From Rhodospirillaceae bacterium (GTDB taxonomy: Bacteria > Pseudomonadota > Alphaproteobacteria > Rhodospirillales > Casp-alpha2): a stretch of DNA of 35,486 bases. Within the stretch, counting starts at the first letter, position 1; the number at the start of each line of letters is the position of its first letter. Shown here piece after piece: positions 1-7,057 of this stretch. A model generated the notes under the pieces. The model did no database searches. It was not told where the DNA came from and saw only the letters and a list, made by a program, of their open reading frames with translations. The position numbers and the translations under genes were made by a program. The stretch spans positions 1 through 35,486 of the forward strand of contig JAERTE010000135.1 of NCBI GenBank assembly GCA_016845145.1, given 5' to 3'.

Positions 1-393
1 CTCATATTCCGCCCACAAGTCTTCGATCACCTGACGCGCAAGGGCCGCAATGATCGGCGTGACCAAAACCACCTGGGCGATGATCATGGCGGTCGGCGTG
101 AACAACAGGCCAAGCGTGCCGAACGGGCCGGCGCGCGACAGCAGCAAATATACGATCAAACCGACCACCACCGGCGGCAGCCCCATAAAGGCGTTGAGCA
201 GCACGACCAACACCATACGGCCCGGAAACCGAAACAATGCCACAGCGGCGCCCAGTGGCAGGCCGATCACCGACGCGATGAAAACAGCGGCCAAGCTGAC
301 GCGCAACGAAAGACCGACAATCTCCATCAACTGGGCATCAAACCCTGTGATGAGCGCCGTCGCTGCCGCCAATGCGCTGGTGAAATCGTTCAA
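1..393 (-). CDS. tupB: Tungstate-type ABC transporter permease TupB (partial, C-terminus off the left edge)
   Basis: This is the inner-membrane channel subunit of a tungstate (or molybdate) ABC importer, expected to work with a periplasmic TupA and an ATPase TupC that are not in the window. The 131 visible codons give a hydrophobic protein with several membrane spans. MGLPPVVVG at residues 70-78 and FTPTAMIIAQ at 98-107 are typical of TupB/WtpB permeases. About 100 C-terminal residues of a roughly 230-residue family are missing because the window ends. I place the start at a TTG with GGGAG 8 nt upstream; there is no ATG in frame nearby, and an earlier in-frame TTG has no better ribosome site. 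It is divergent from fdhD-mobA, and metal uptake next to molybdopterin and formate dehydrogenase maturation genes supports the oxyanion substrate. Whether tungstate or molybdate is carried cannot be told from sequence. Confidence 0.8.
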   Translation of the reverse strand, partial: MNDFTSALAAATALITGFDAQLMEIVGLSLRVSLAAVFIASVIGLPLGAAVALFRFPGRMVLVVLLNAFMGLPPVVVGLIVYLLLSRAGPFGTLGLLFTPTAMIIAQVVLVTPIIAALARQVIEDLWAEYE

Positions 394-548
394 GGTGGTA
401 TCTCCCGATGCCGGCCCGATGACAATTGGTCCACACAATACGCCCCGATACGGGGCTGGCAAGGCGGTAGCGTTAAGCGCGCGGCTCTTGCGTCATTGTG
501 CTTGGACCGACATCATTCCTTGCTTATGTGTTCCCTATGGATCGGGTT
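394..548. promoter_or_regulatory. Divergent tupB/fdhD control region with a perfect stem-loop
   Basis: This 155-bp gap must hold the promoters of tupB (leftward) and fdhD-mobA (rightward). It contains a perfect inverted repeat, GCCCCG-ATA-CGGGGC, at 442-456. There is no T-run on either side, so it does not look like a terminator. I could not place convincing -35/-10 boxes. A metal-responsive operator or leader element is possible but not shown. Confidence 0.45.
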
Positions 549-1427
549 ATGAATAATCAAGACGAGTTTTGGGTCACGCCGGACCCCGACGACCCGCGCC
601 TGACCGAGCGCGTCGCGGGGATCGATCACTTGGGCGCGGGCGTAGAAACCTCGGTCACCGTGGAGCGGCCGCTGACGCTGTTTCTCAACGGTCGTGAGAT
701 CGTCACCATGATGACGATTTGCGACTACCCTGAATATCTGGCGCTCGGTTACCTGATCAATCAGAACATGCTCGCGCCCGACGACGAGGTGACGGGGGTC
801 GACTATGACGAAGAAATCGAAACCGTTGTCGTGCGTACCGCGCATGAGACCGATTTTGAGGAAAAGCTGAAAAAGAAAACCCTGACTTCGGGCTGCGCGC
901 AAGGCACCGTGTTTGGTGATGTCATGGAGAAATTCGAGGAAACAAGCCTGCCGGCCCGGGCGCGGATCAAGACATCGTGGCTCTACAGCCTGGTCAAGAA
1001 GATCAACACCGCACCGAGTTTGTATCTTGAAGCCGGTGCCATTCACGGCTGCGTGCTGTGCCTGGAAGATCGGCCACTACTGTATATGGAGGATGTCGGA
1101 CGCCATAATGCCGTTGACAAGATCGCCGGTTATATGTTTCGCCACAAAATCGAAGGTGCGGATAAAATTTTCTACACCACGGGGCGTCTGACCAGTGAAA
1201 TGGTGATCAAGACCGTACAGATGGGCATTCCCATATTGGTGTCGCGGTCCGGCTTTACGGCCTGGGGCGTGGAATTGGCGAGGCAGGTCGGGTTGACATT
1301 GATCGGTCGCTCGCGTGGTCATCGATTTGTCGCGTTGTCTGGCGAAGATCGCATTGTTTTTGATGCCGATACGGCGACAGTTGACGACGAGCCGGGTCAC
1401 TTGCGTAGAAAAGGAGCAACTGAATGA
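549..1427 (+). CDS. fdhD: Formate dehydrogenase accessory sulfurtransferase FdhD
   Basis: FdhD passes sulfur from a cysteine desulfurase to the molybdenum/tungsten cofactor of formate dehydrogenase in the cytoplasm. The 292-residue product carries ERPLTLFLNGR at 39-49, MEDVGRHNAVDKI in the middle and YTTGRLTSEMV, all FdhD hallmarks; E. coli FdhD is about 277 residues. The usual GCxxCG motif reads TSGCAQG here, so Cys116 is kept but the second Cys is Gly. A CxxC (Cys168-Val-Leu-Cys171) appears instead just before the DVGRHN motif. I chose ATG 549, with a weak GGAT upstream; GTG 498, GTG 528 and ATG 537 are in frame but add residues that do not look like FdhD. The stop overlaps the mobA start by 4 bp, so the two genes are translationally coupled. 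No formate dehydrogenase structural gene is in view. Confidence 0.9.
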   Translation: MNNQDEFWVTPDPDDPRLTERVAGIDHLGAGVETSVTVERPLTLFLNGREIVTMMTICDYPEYLALGYLINQNMLAPDDEVTGVDYDEEIETVVVRTAHETDFEEKLKKKTLTSGCAQGTVFGDVMEKFEETSLPARARIKTSWLYSLVKKINTAPSLYLEAGAIHGCVLCLEDRPLLYMEDVGRHNAVDKIAGYMFRHKIEGADKIFYTTGRLTSEMVIKTVQMGIPILVSRSGFTAWGVELARQVGLTLIGRSRGHRFVALSGEDRIVFDADTATVDDEPGHLRRKGATE

Positions 1428-2071
1428 TCGCGGATAGCACGAAGATTGTCGGTCTCTTGCTGGCAGGCGGGTTGGCCCGGCGCATGGGCGGCGGCGACAA
1501 GTGCATGCAGCTGTTGGCCGGGCGGCCGCTGCTCGAATGGTTGATTGAGGTCGCCGAGCCGCAAGTCGACACACTGATCCTCAATGCCAACGGTGATGCA
1601 GCCCGCTTCGCCGCTTACGGTCTGCCGGTGATTGCGGATGTGATTGAAGGCTACGCAGGGCCTTTGGCCGGTGTGCTCACCGGCATGACCTGGGCACTTG
1701 AAAATGAACCCGATGCGGAGTGGGTGATGTCGTTCGCTACCGATGCACCGTTTCTGCCCGCCGATATGGTAGCGCGTTTGGTTGGTGCGGTTGAGGCCGA
1801 AGGCGCGGAAATGGCCTGTGCGGCATCCGGCGGGCGCACGCACCCGGTGTTCGGTCTGTGGCCGGTACGATTGCGTGACGAATTGCGGGCCGCCATGCTG
1901 GACGAGGACATGCGCAAGATGGATATGTGGACGGCGCGTTATAACATCGTTGAAGTGCCGTTTGCGGAAGAAGGCGGGCGTGATCCGTTCTTTAACGTCA
2001 ATCGGCCCGAAAATTTGGCTGAAGCGGAAGCCGCCTTGACCGCCGATCACCCATTTGGCGCCGCATCATGA
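1424..2071 (+). CDS. mobA: Molybdenum cofactor guanylyltransferase MobA
   Basis: MobA attaches GMP from GTP to molybdopterin, making the guanine dinucleotide cofactor used by DMSO-reductase-family enzymes such as formate dehydrogenase. The 215-residue protein opens with LLAGGLARRMGGGDK (nucleotide-binding loop, residues 12-26), followed by GPLAGVL, the metal-binding TDAPFLP segment, HPVFGLWP and the C-terminal FFNVNRPENL motif, in the order and length expected for MobA. The start ATG overlaps the fdhD stop (ATGA). Together with fdhD and the neighbouring tungstate permease it forms a metal-cofactor supply block. No mobB or moe gene follows in the window. Confidence 0.92.
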   Translation: MIADSTKIVGLLLAGGLARRMGGGDKCMQLLAGRPLLEWLIEVAEPQVDTLILNANGDAARFAAYGLPVIADVIEGYAGPLAGVLTGMTWALENEPDAEWVMSFATDAPFLPADMVARLVGAVEAEGAEMACAASGGRTHPVFGLWPVRLRDELRAAMLDEDMRKMDMWTARYNIVEVPFAEEGGRDPFFNVNRPENLAEAEAALTADHPFGAAS

Positions 2072-2184
2072 GCACGGCTGAGCCGTTGATCCGACAAAAT
2101 CTGCGTTCCGGGGGTGGGAATATCCTGTGAAACCTCTAAACTATCTGCGCGTGGTCATAATTTGACGTTGCCGAGAGAGTACTC

Positions 2185-2592
2185 ATGGTCGATCTATTGG
2201 AAACGTTAGGAGATTCGGAAGTTGTCCGGGTTCCCGATGTGAGATTTGATTTCGAAAACGATCTTGTGTTCATTTCCGGTGAATCCTATCCGGAAAGCGG
2301 TCGCCGTCATTTCGAAGAAACATTCGCCGATTTTTTTGAGCATTATACGGGCCAAACGGGTGGCCGCCTGACGGTCACTTTTGCGCTGACATACTACAAC
2401 AGTGGCTCAGCGCATTTCTTTGCGACCTTTATGACATTCCTCGACGAGTTGGCCGCGGCTGGAAATGAAGTCGAGATTGTCTGGCAGTATTACGAAGACG
2501 ACGACAGCATGCAGGAATGCGGTGAGGATTTTGGTGAGGAACTCGAGCACGTCAAATTCACCATGGAAGAACTCGAGGACGACGAGGAATAG
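2185..2592 (+). CDS. SiaC-like regulatory phosphoprotein (DUF1987)
   Basis: This 135-residue protein matches the DUF1987/SiaC family. These are small anti-sigma-antagonist-like proteins that in Pseudomonas switch partners depending on phosphorylation and activate a diguanylate cyclase. Family marks seen are ISGESYPES at 30-38, the LTYYNSGSAHFF segment at 68-79, and the IVWQYYEDDDSMQECGEDF region near the end. The Pseudomonas phosphosite is a Thr in YLNTSS; here the matching residue is Ser73 (YYNSGS), still phosphorylatable. The C-terminus is strongly acidic. The ATG has a GAGAGAG stretch upstream. It ends 6 bp before chpT, so the two are almost certainly co-transcribed. No SiaA phosphatase, SiaB kinase or SiaD cyclase gene is in the window, so its partner here is unknown. 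Confidence 0.72.
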   Translation: MVDLLETLGDSEVVRVPDVRFDFENDLVFISGESYPESGRRHFEETFADFFEHYTGQTGGRLTVTFALTYYNSGSAHFFATFMTFLDELAAAGNEVEIVWQYYEDDDSMQECGEDFGEELEHVKFTMEELEDDEE

Positions 2593-2598
2593 CCCGCT

Positions 2599-3261
2599 TT
2601 GGACGTAGATGTACGCGTGACGCAGCTTTTATGCTCGCGGCTTTGCCACGATTTGGTCGGCGCGGCGAGTGCGGTCAATACCGGTTTGGAATTCGTCAGC
2701 GAAGATAGCGGCGACCCAGAGGCGCTGGGGTTGCTGCAGAAAAGCGCTGACCGGATGACGCGGCGCCTGAATTTCTTCCGTGGCGCCCTGGGTTTCGGCG
2801 GCGGGCGTCAGGGGCCGCTTTCACTCGGCGAAGCGTGCGAGTTGGCGCACGGCTGGTATGCGGATGCAAAACCGCAATTGCACTGGAACTCTGAAATGAC
2901 TGCGGCCGGTGAAAATGGTGCGCTCAGCGTGCCCGGCATCAAAATGCTGATGTTGATGACGCTGCTGGGAGAGGAGTGCCTGGCGCGTGGCGGTGATGTA
3001 GATGTGCACGTGGTGGCATTGGATGACGATAGTGGCGGCGGCGGCGGAACTGGGCTGGGTGTGGCGGTACGTGCTGCCGGTCCTGGCGCGCGTTTGGCCG
3101 ACGATCTGGCGGCGGGCCTTAACCCCAGTTGCCCGCCTGACACGTTGACGGCGCGAAATGTCCATGCCCATTGGGCGCAATGTATCGCCCACAGCCAAGC
3201 GGCGTTTTTGGAATCGGAAACGGCGCCCGACGAGGTTCGGTTCGCCGTTCTCCTGCCCTAG
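2599..3261 (+). CDS. chpT: Histidine phosphotransferase ChpT
   Basis: ChpT relays phosphate from the hybrid kinase CckA to CtrA (and CpdR) in alphaproteobacteria. The 220-residue product begins with the diagnostic LLCSRLCHDLVGAASAVNTG stretch, where His17 should be the phosphorylated residue, followed by a two-helix dimerisation region and a degenerate kinase-like C-terminal domain (family DUF2328). I use TTG 2599, which has GAGGA 10 nt upstream; the only nearby alternative is GTG 2617. The C-terminal half has a Gly-rich insertion near residue 150. It follows the SiaC-like gene by 6 bp, and its downstream target ctrA lies about 6 kb away, past the chemotaxis genes. cckA is not in the window. 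Confidence 0.83.
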   Translation: MDVDVRVTQLLCSRLCHDLVGAASAVNTGLEFVSEDSGDPEALGLLQKSADRMTRRLNFFRGALGFGGGRQGPLSLGEACELAHGWYADAKPQLHWNSEMTAAGENGALSVPGIKMLMLMTLLGEECLARGGDVDVHVVALDDDSGGGGGTGLGVAVRAAGPGARLADDLAAGLNPSCPPDTLTARNVHAHWAQCIAHSQAAFLESETAPDEVRFAVLLP

Positions 3262-3519
3262 CGGAATATAGAACCACCAATGTCGCGCGGACGTTTCCAT
3301 TGATGCAGTCCATCTTCCGTTCATCGGTTGAAACATTCTGAAAAATATTTTTCCTGGCCAAGGAATAAAACTTGGTCAAAACTATAGCCTTAGATATAAT
3401 GACTTTGACATTATGCGTATTGGCCAATGTGTGGTGTATCACCCACCCTAGGCCTTGAATGAAACGAGCAATACGGGAAATGGCGACGGAGTCGCCCTGC
3501 AGGCCCGGGAGAATATGGC
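3262..3519 (+). promoter_or_regulatory. cheA promoter region with TTGGYCAA boxes and palindromes
   Basis: No gene is seen in this 258-bp gap. A perfect -10 box (TATAAT, 3395-3400) sits 17 bp after TTGGTC (3372-3377), a plausible sigma-70 promoter. The element TTGGYCAA occurs three times: CTGGCCAA at 3354-3361 (one mismatch), TTGGTCAA at 3372-3379 covering the -35, and TTGGCCAA at 3420-3427, which is the core of the perfect palindrome ATTGGCCAAT. The first two form an inverted repeat (TGGCCAAG-N8-CTTGGTCA) that could bind a repressor or activator. A perfect AT-rich 14-bp palindrome lies at 3340-3353. The ribosome site of cheA is GGGAGA at 3507-3512. Confidence 0.5.
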
Positions 3520-6500
3520 ATGGATGACCTTCTCAGCGAATTTCTGACGGAAACGACGGAAAGCCTTGAGGTGATTGACGGGGAGCTTGTTAAGTTTGAG
3601 CAAAACCCGCAAGACGAGGAGATACTTGGCAACATCTTCCGCCTCGTGCACACCATCAAAGGAACCTGTGGATTCTTGGGGCTGCCACGGCTCGAATCCG
3701 TTGCGCACGCGGGTGAGAACATCCTCGGTAAGTTTCGAGACGGCGTATTGCCGGTAACACCTGAAGCAGTGTCGCTGATTCTCAAATGTATCGACCGTAT
3801 CCGTGATCTGCTTGGTGACCTGGAATCGACCGGTGAAGAGCCCGATGGTGAGGATTCGCAACTGATTGCTGAACTTAATGCCATGGCGGACGGTGGCGCC
3901 GCCGCTGCACCCGCACCTGCACCCGCGCCTGAAGCGGCGGCTGCTCCGGCAGATGAAGACGAGGACGTGCCGACCAATAATTTTGGCGCTCCCGTGGCGG
4001 CGGAATTGTTGGCGGAAGTCGAAGAGGCGGAAGCACAAGGTATTGAGGCCGCGCCCATCGCGCCACTTAAACCTGAGGTCGCGGCAGAGCAGCCCGCCGC
4101 AGCTTCTGGTCAGGATGCGCCGTCGCAAAACGATTTCGGGGCTCCCGTGGCGGCTGAGCTGTTGGCAGAGGTGGAAGCCGCCCAAGCGGAAGGCATCGAA
4201 GCCGCTTCCGAAGCGCAGCTGGCGGCCGAAATGGAGGCGGAGCGCGTAGCCGAGCAAGGTGCAGCGCCTGCGCCAGAACCCGTGCCGGAGCCTGTGGCGG
4301 AAGCCGCTCCACCGGCACCGGTGGTAGAGGCGAAAGTTCCGGCGGCGCCCGAGAAAAAGGCGACTCCGGCGACCAAGGACGACGGTAAGAGCAAAGAGCC
4401 GTCTGTTGCGCAGTCTTCCATTCGCGTCAATGTGGATGTCCTTGAGGACTTGATGACGCTGGTTAGTGAATTGGTGCTGACTCGCAACCAGCTCTTGCAG
4501 ATGGTGCGAGGCATGGACGACAACGAGTTCACTGTGCCTCTACAGCGTCTCAGCCACATCACGTCGGACTTGCAAGAAGGCGTCATGAAAACGCGCATGC
4601 AGCCAATCGGCAATGCCTGGGCCAAGCTGCCACGGATCGTACGCGATCTCTCGGTGGAATCGGGTAAGCAGATCGAGCTGGTGATGCTGGGCGCCGAGAC
4701 GGAATTGGACCGTCAGGTGCTTGAATTGATCAAAGATCCGTTGACCCACATGGTCCGGAACTCGGCCGACCATGGCCTGGAAACGCCGAGTGAACGATCC
4801 GCCATCGGCAAGCCGGAAAAAGGCACGATCACCCTTAACGCTTTCCACGAGGGCGGCCATATCATCATCGATATCAGCGATGACGGTAAAGGCCTCAACA
4901 TGGATCGCATTAAGAACAAGTGCATGGAAAATGGTATTCTGACCGAGGCGGATATCGAATCGCTGAGCGACCAGCAGATTCAGCAGTATATTTTTGCTGC
5001 CGGTTTCTCCACGGCGGAAAAGGTGACCAGTGTATCGGGCCGTGGTGTTGGCATGGATGTGGTCCGTACCAACATCGAGAAGATTGGCGGCACGATCGAA
5101 TTGAAATCAGTGGAAGGTAAAGGCACGACCTTCCTGATCAAGATTCCATTAACCCTCGCCATCGTTTCGGCATTGATAGTGGCGTGCGAGGAAGAACGCT
5201 TCGCCATTCCGCAGATCAGTGTGCTGGAACTGGTGCGCACCTCCAGTAATTCCGAGCAAACCATTGAAATGATCAACGATTCGCCGGTGCTGCGGTTGCG
5301 CAATCGTTTGTTGCCGCTGGTATCGCTTCGCGATCTCTTAAAACTGCGCAAGATGCCCGAAGGAGAGGGCGGTGACGACGGTGACGCGATGAATGCGTCC
5401 GAGCCGGAAGCCATTAATCTCTTAGAGGACATGGCGTCGGGCGATGAAGTGTTCATCGTGGTCACGCAAGTTGGTCCCAATACATTTGGCATCATCGTCG
5501 ATCGTGTGTTTGATACCGAGGAAATCGTGGTCAAACCGGTAGCGCCGATTTTGCGCGATATCCCGTTCTATTCGGGGAATACCATTTTGGGTGACGGCAG
5601 CGTGATCATGATCCTTGATCCCAACGGTATTGCCAGCGACGTCGGCGATATGGATAGCGAACAACAGGCTGATGAAACAAAAGGGGCCGCCGCGTCGACC
5701 TCGGACGAGAGCACTTCAATGCTGGTTTTCCGGGCCGGAGGTGCCGAACTGAAGGCCGTTCCGCTCGCATTGATCGCCAGGCTGGAAGACGTCGATATGG
5801 CGGATGTCGAATCGTCGCATGGCGAGAGGATGATCCAATATCGTGGTCAGTTGATGCCACTTATTCCCTTCGACACCATGCACCAATGGAACACTGACGG
5901 ACGCCAGCCGATCTTGGTGTTCACCGACAACGACCGCTCCATGGGATTGGTTGTCGATGAGATCGTCGATATCGTCGAAGATCGTCTGAAGATTGAGCTC
6001 AAGGCGGATATGCCCGGGCTTATCGGTAGTGCGGTGATCGACGGCAAGGCTACCGACATTATCGACGCCGGGCACTTCCTGACCCAGGCTTTCGACGATT
6101 GGTTCGGTTCCATGGACCAGGCGCAGGGCGAAATCGTGACACGCCGTTTGCTGCTGGTTGATGACAGCCCGTTTTTCAGAAATCTGCTGACACCGCTGTT
6201 ATCGGTCGCTGGATGGGAGGTCACGACAGTTCAAACAGCGGATGAGGCCTTGCTGATGCGCGAAAACGGTGTCGCATTCGATGTCATCATCAGCGACATC
6301 GAAATGCCCGGCACCGATGGATTTTCCTTCGCTAAAGATGTGCGTGGCGATGCCAGATGGCAGAGCGTGCCCATGGTGGCGCTGTCCAGCCATGCATCGC
6401 AAGATGACTTCCAGAAAGGGCGCGAAGCCGGGTTCAACGATTACGTGGCCAAGTATGACCGTGAGGCCTTGGTGTCCAGTCTGGCTCAGACAGTGGCTAT

Positions 6501-6525
6501 GGCGGTCGGCGAGAATAGTGGATAA
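3520..6525 (+). CDS. cheA: Hybrid chemotaxis histidine kinase CheA with two CheW-like domains and a receiver
   Basis: This cytoplasmic kinase is driven by chemoreceptors and phosphorylates CheY and CheB. The 1001-residue protein has an N-terminal HPt/P1 domain (LVHTIKGTCGFL, His44), a long Ala/Pro/Glu-rich linker (about 125-295), P3 dimerisation helices (about 298-350), a P4 ATPase domain with the N box (DPLTHMVRNSADHG, about 405), G1 (DDGKGL, about 455) and G2 (GRGVGMDVV, about 507), and a P5 CheW-like domain (about 547-710). A second CheW-like domain (about 734-870) and a C-terminal receiver (about 875-997, Asp926 in SDIEMPGTDG) follow. No P2 domain is recognisable; the linker instead carries a 26-residue repeat. 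Ordinary CheA is about 650-700 residues. The start has GGGAGA 7 nt upstream. No separate cheW follows, so the extra CheW-like domain may substitute for it or bring in a second partner. Confidence 0.93.
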   Translation: MDDLLSEFLTETTESLEVIDGELVKFEQNPQDEEILGNIFRLVHTIKGTCGFLGLPRLESVAHAGENILGKFRDGVLPVTPEAVSLILKCIDRIRDLLGDLESTGEEPDGEDSQLIAELNAMADGGAAAAPAPAPAPEAAAAPADEDEDVPTNNFGAPVAAELLAEVEEAEAQGIEAAPIAPLKPEVAAEQPAAASGQDAPSQNDFGAPVAAELLAEVEAAQAEGIEAASEAQLAAEMEAERVAEQGAAPAPEPVPEPVAEAAPPAPVVEAKVPAAPEKKATPATKDDGKSKEPSVAQSSIRVNVDVLEDLMTLVSELVLTRNQLLQMVRGMDDNEFTVPLQRLSHITSDLQEGVMKTRMQPIGNAWAKLPRIVRDLSVESGKQIELVMLGAETELDRQVLELIKDPLTHMVRNSADHGLETPSERSAIGKPEKGTITLNAFHEGGHIIIDISDDGKGLNMDRIKNKCMENGILTEADIESLSDQQIQQYIFAAGFSTAEKVTSVSGRGVGMDVVRTNIEKIGGTIELKSVEGKGTTFLIKIPLTLAIVSALIVACEEERFAIPQISVLELVRTSSNSEQTIEMINDSPVLRLRNRLLPLVSLRDLLKLRKMPEGEGGDDGDAMNASEPEAINLLEDMASGDEVFIVVTQVGPNTFGIIVDRVFDTEEIVVKPVAPILRDIPFYSGNTILGDGSVIMILDPNGIASDVGDMDSEQQADETKGAAASTSDESTSMLVFRAGGAELKAVPLALIARLEDVDMADVESSHGERMIQYRGQLMPLIPFDTMHQWNTDGRQPILVFTDNDRSMGLVVDEIVDIVEDRLKIELKADMPGLIGSAVIDGKATDIIDAGHFLTQAFDDWFGSMDQAQGEIVTRRLLLVDDSPFFRNLLTPLLSVAGWEVTTVQTADEALLMRENGVAFDVIISDIEMPGTDGFSFAKDVRGDARWQSVPMVALSSHASQDDFQKGREAGFNDYVAKYDREALVSSLAQTVAMAVGENSG
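3976..4206 (+). repeat. 26-codon direct repeat in the CheA linker
   Basis: Two copies of a near-identical 26-residue element lie 51 residues apart: 3976-4053 (residues 153-178, beginning NNFGAPVAAELLAEVEEAEA) and 4129-4206 (residues 204-229, beginning NDFGAPVAAELLAEVEAAQA). Both end in GIEAA. The third positions of codons differ between copies, so the protein sequence rather than the DNA appears to be under selection. Each copy looks like a short amphipathic helix preceded by a FGAP turn. Confidence 0.85.
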
Positions 6526-6667
6526 TCAGGTGGGTGTGTCCGAGTATCAAATGGCGGATTAACCCGAGGTTATCTGTATCGTTGCTTCTGCCTGATGTGG
6601 ACGGCATAATCGGCAGGAACATTGGGGCGGTTGAGCATTAACTTTTAACGTTAGGTCGCGGAATATC

Positions 6668-7033
6668 ATGAAATCTTGTTTAATCGTTGACGATTCTAAG
6701 GTCATTAGAATGGTGGCCAAAAAAATCCTCCAGGAACTCGAATTCGACACCGGCGAGGCCGCAGACGGCCAACAAGCTTTAGATTCGTGTAAAGAGAAAT
6801 TACCCGACGCTATTCTTCTGGATTGGAATATGCCGGTCATGGATGGGTTGGAATTCTTGAAGGAACTGAGGCAGCTTCCCGGCGGCGGCACGCCGGTCGT
6901 GGTTTTCTGTACGACGGAAAACGACATAGAGCATATTCAGCAGGCAATCGAGGCAGGGGCCAACGAATACATCATGAAGCCCTTCGACAGCGAAATCATC
7001 CAAGCGAAATTCGCGCAGGTCGGGCTTCTGTAA
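6668..7033 (+). CDS. cheY: Chemotaxis response regulator CheY
   Basis: This is a single-domain receiver of 121 residues that, when phosphorylated by CheA, should bind the flagellar switch. The acidic pair Asp8-Asp9 (IVDDSK), the phosphorylation site Asp52 (LLDWNMPVMDG), the Thr of FCTTEND and the Lys of IMKPF are all present, with no output domain. The length is normal. It lies 142 bp after cheA and 24 bp before the likely cheB start. The upstream gap has spaced TTAAC units at 6638-6649 just before the gene. This may be the switch-binding CheY or one dedicated to adaptation; position alone cannot decide. Confidence 0.92.
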   Translation: MKSCLIVDDSKVIRMVAKKILQELEFDTGEAADGQQALDSCKEKLPDAILLDWNMPVMDGLEFLKELRQLPGGGTPVVVFCTTENDIEHIQQAIEAGANEYIMKPFDSEIIQAKFAQVGLL

Positions 7034-7057
7034 CTTTGCCTGTTGGGAGTCTCCAGA

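Noticed and set aside
442..456. The stem-loop between tupB and fdhD as a terminator
   Set aside because: There is no T-run on either strand and the flanking genes are divergent, so neither transcript would end there.
50..556. A 168-codon plus-strand open frame at the left edge
   Set aside because: It is antisense to the clear TupB permease and its translation has no recognisable motif; it runs across the divergent promoter region.
2068..2130. A 20-codon open frame overlapping the mobA stop (ATGA)
   Set aside because: The overlap looks like coupling, but the peptide is very short and has no recognisable family; no evidence beyond the start position.
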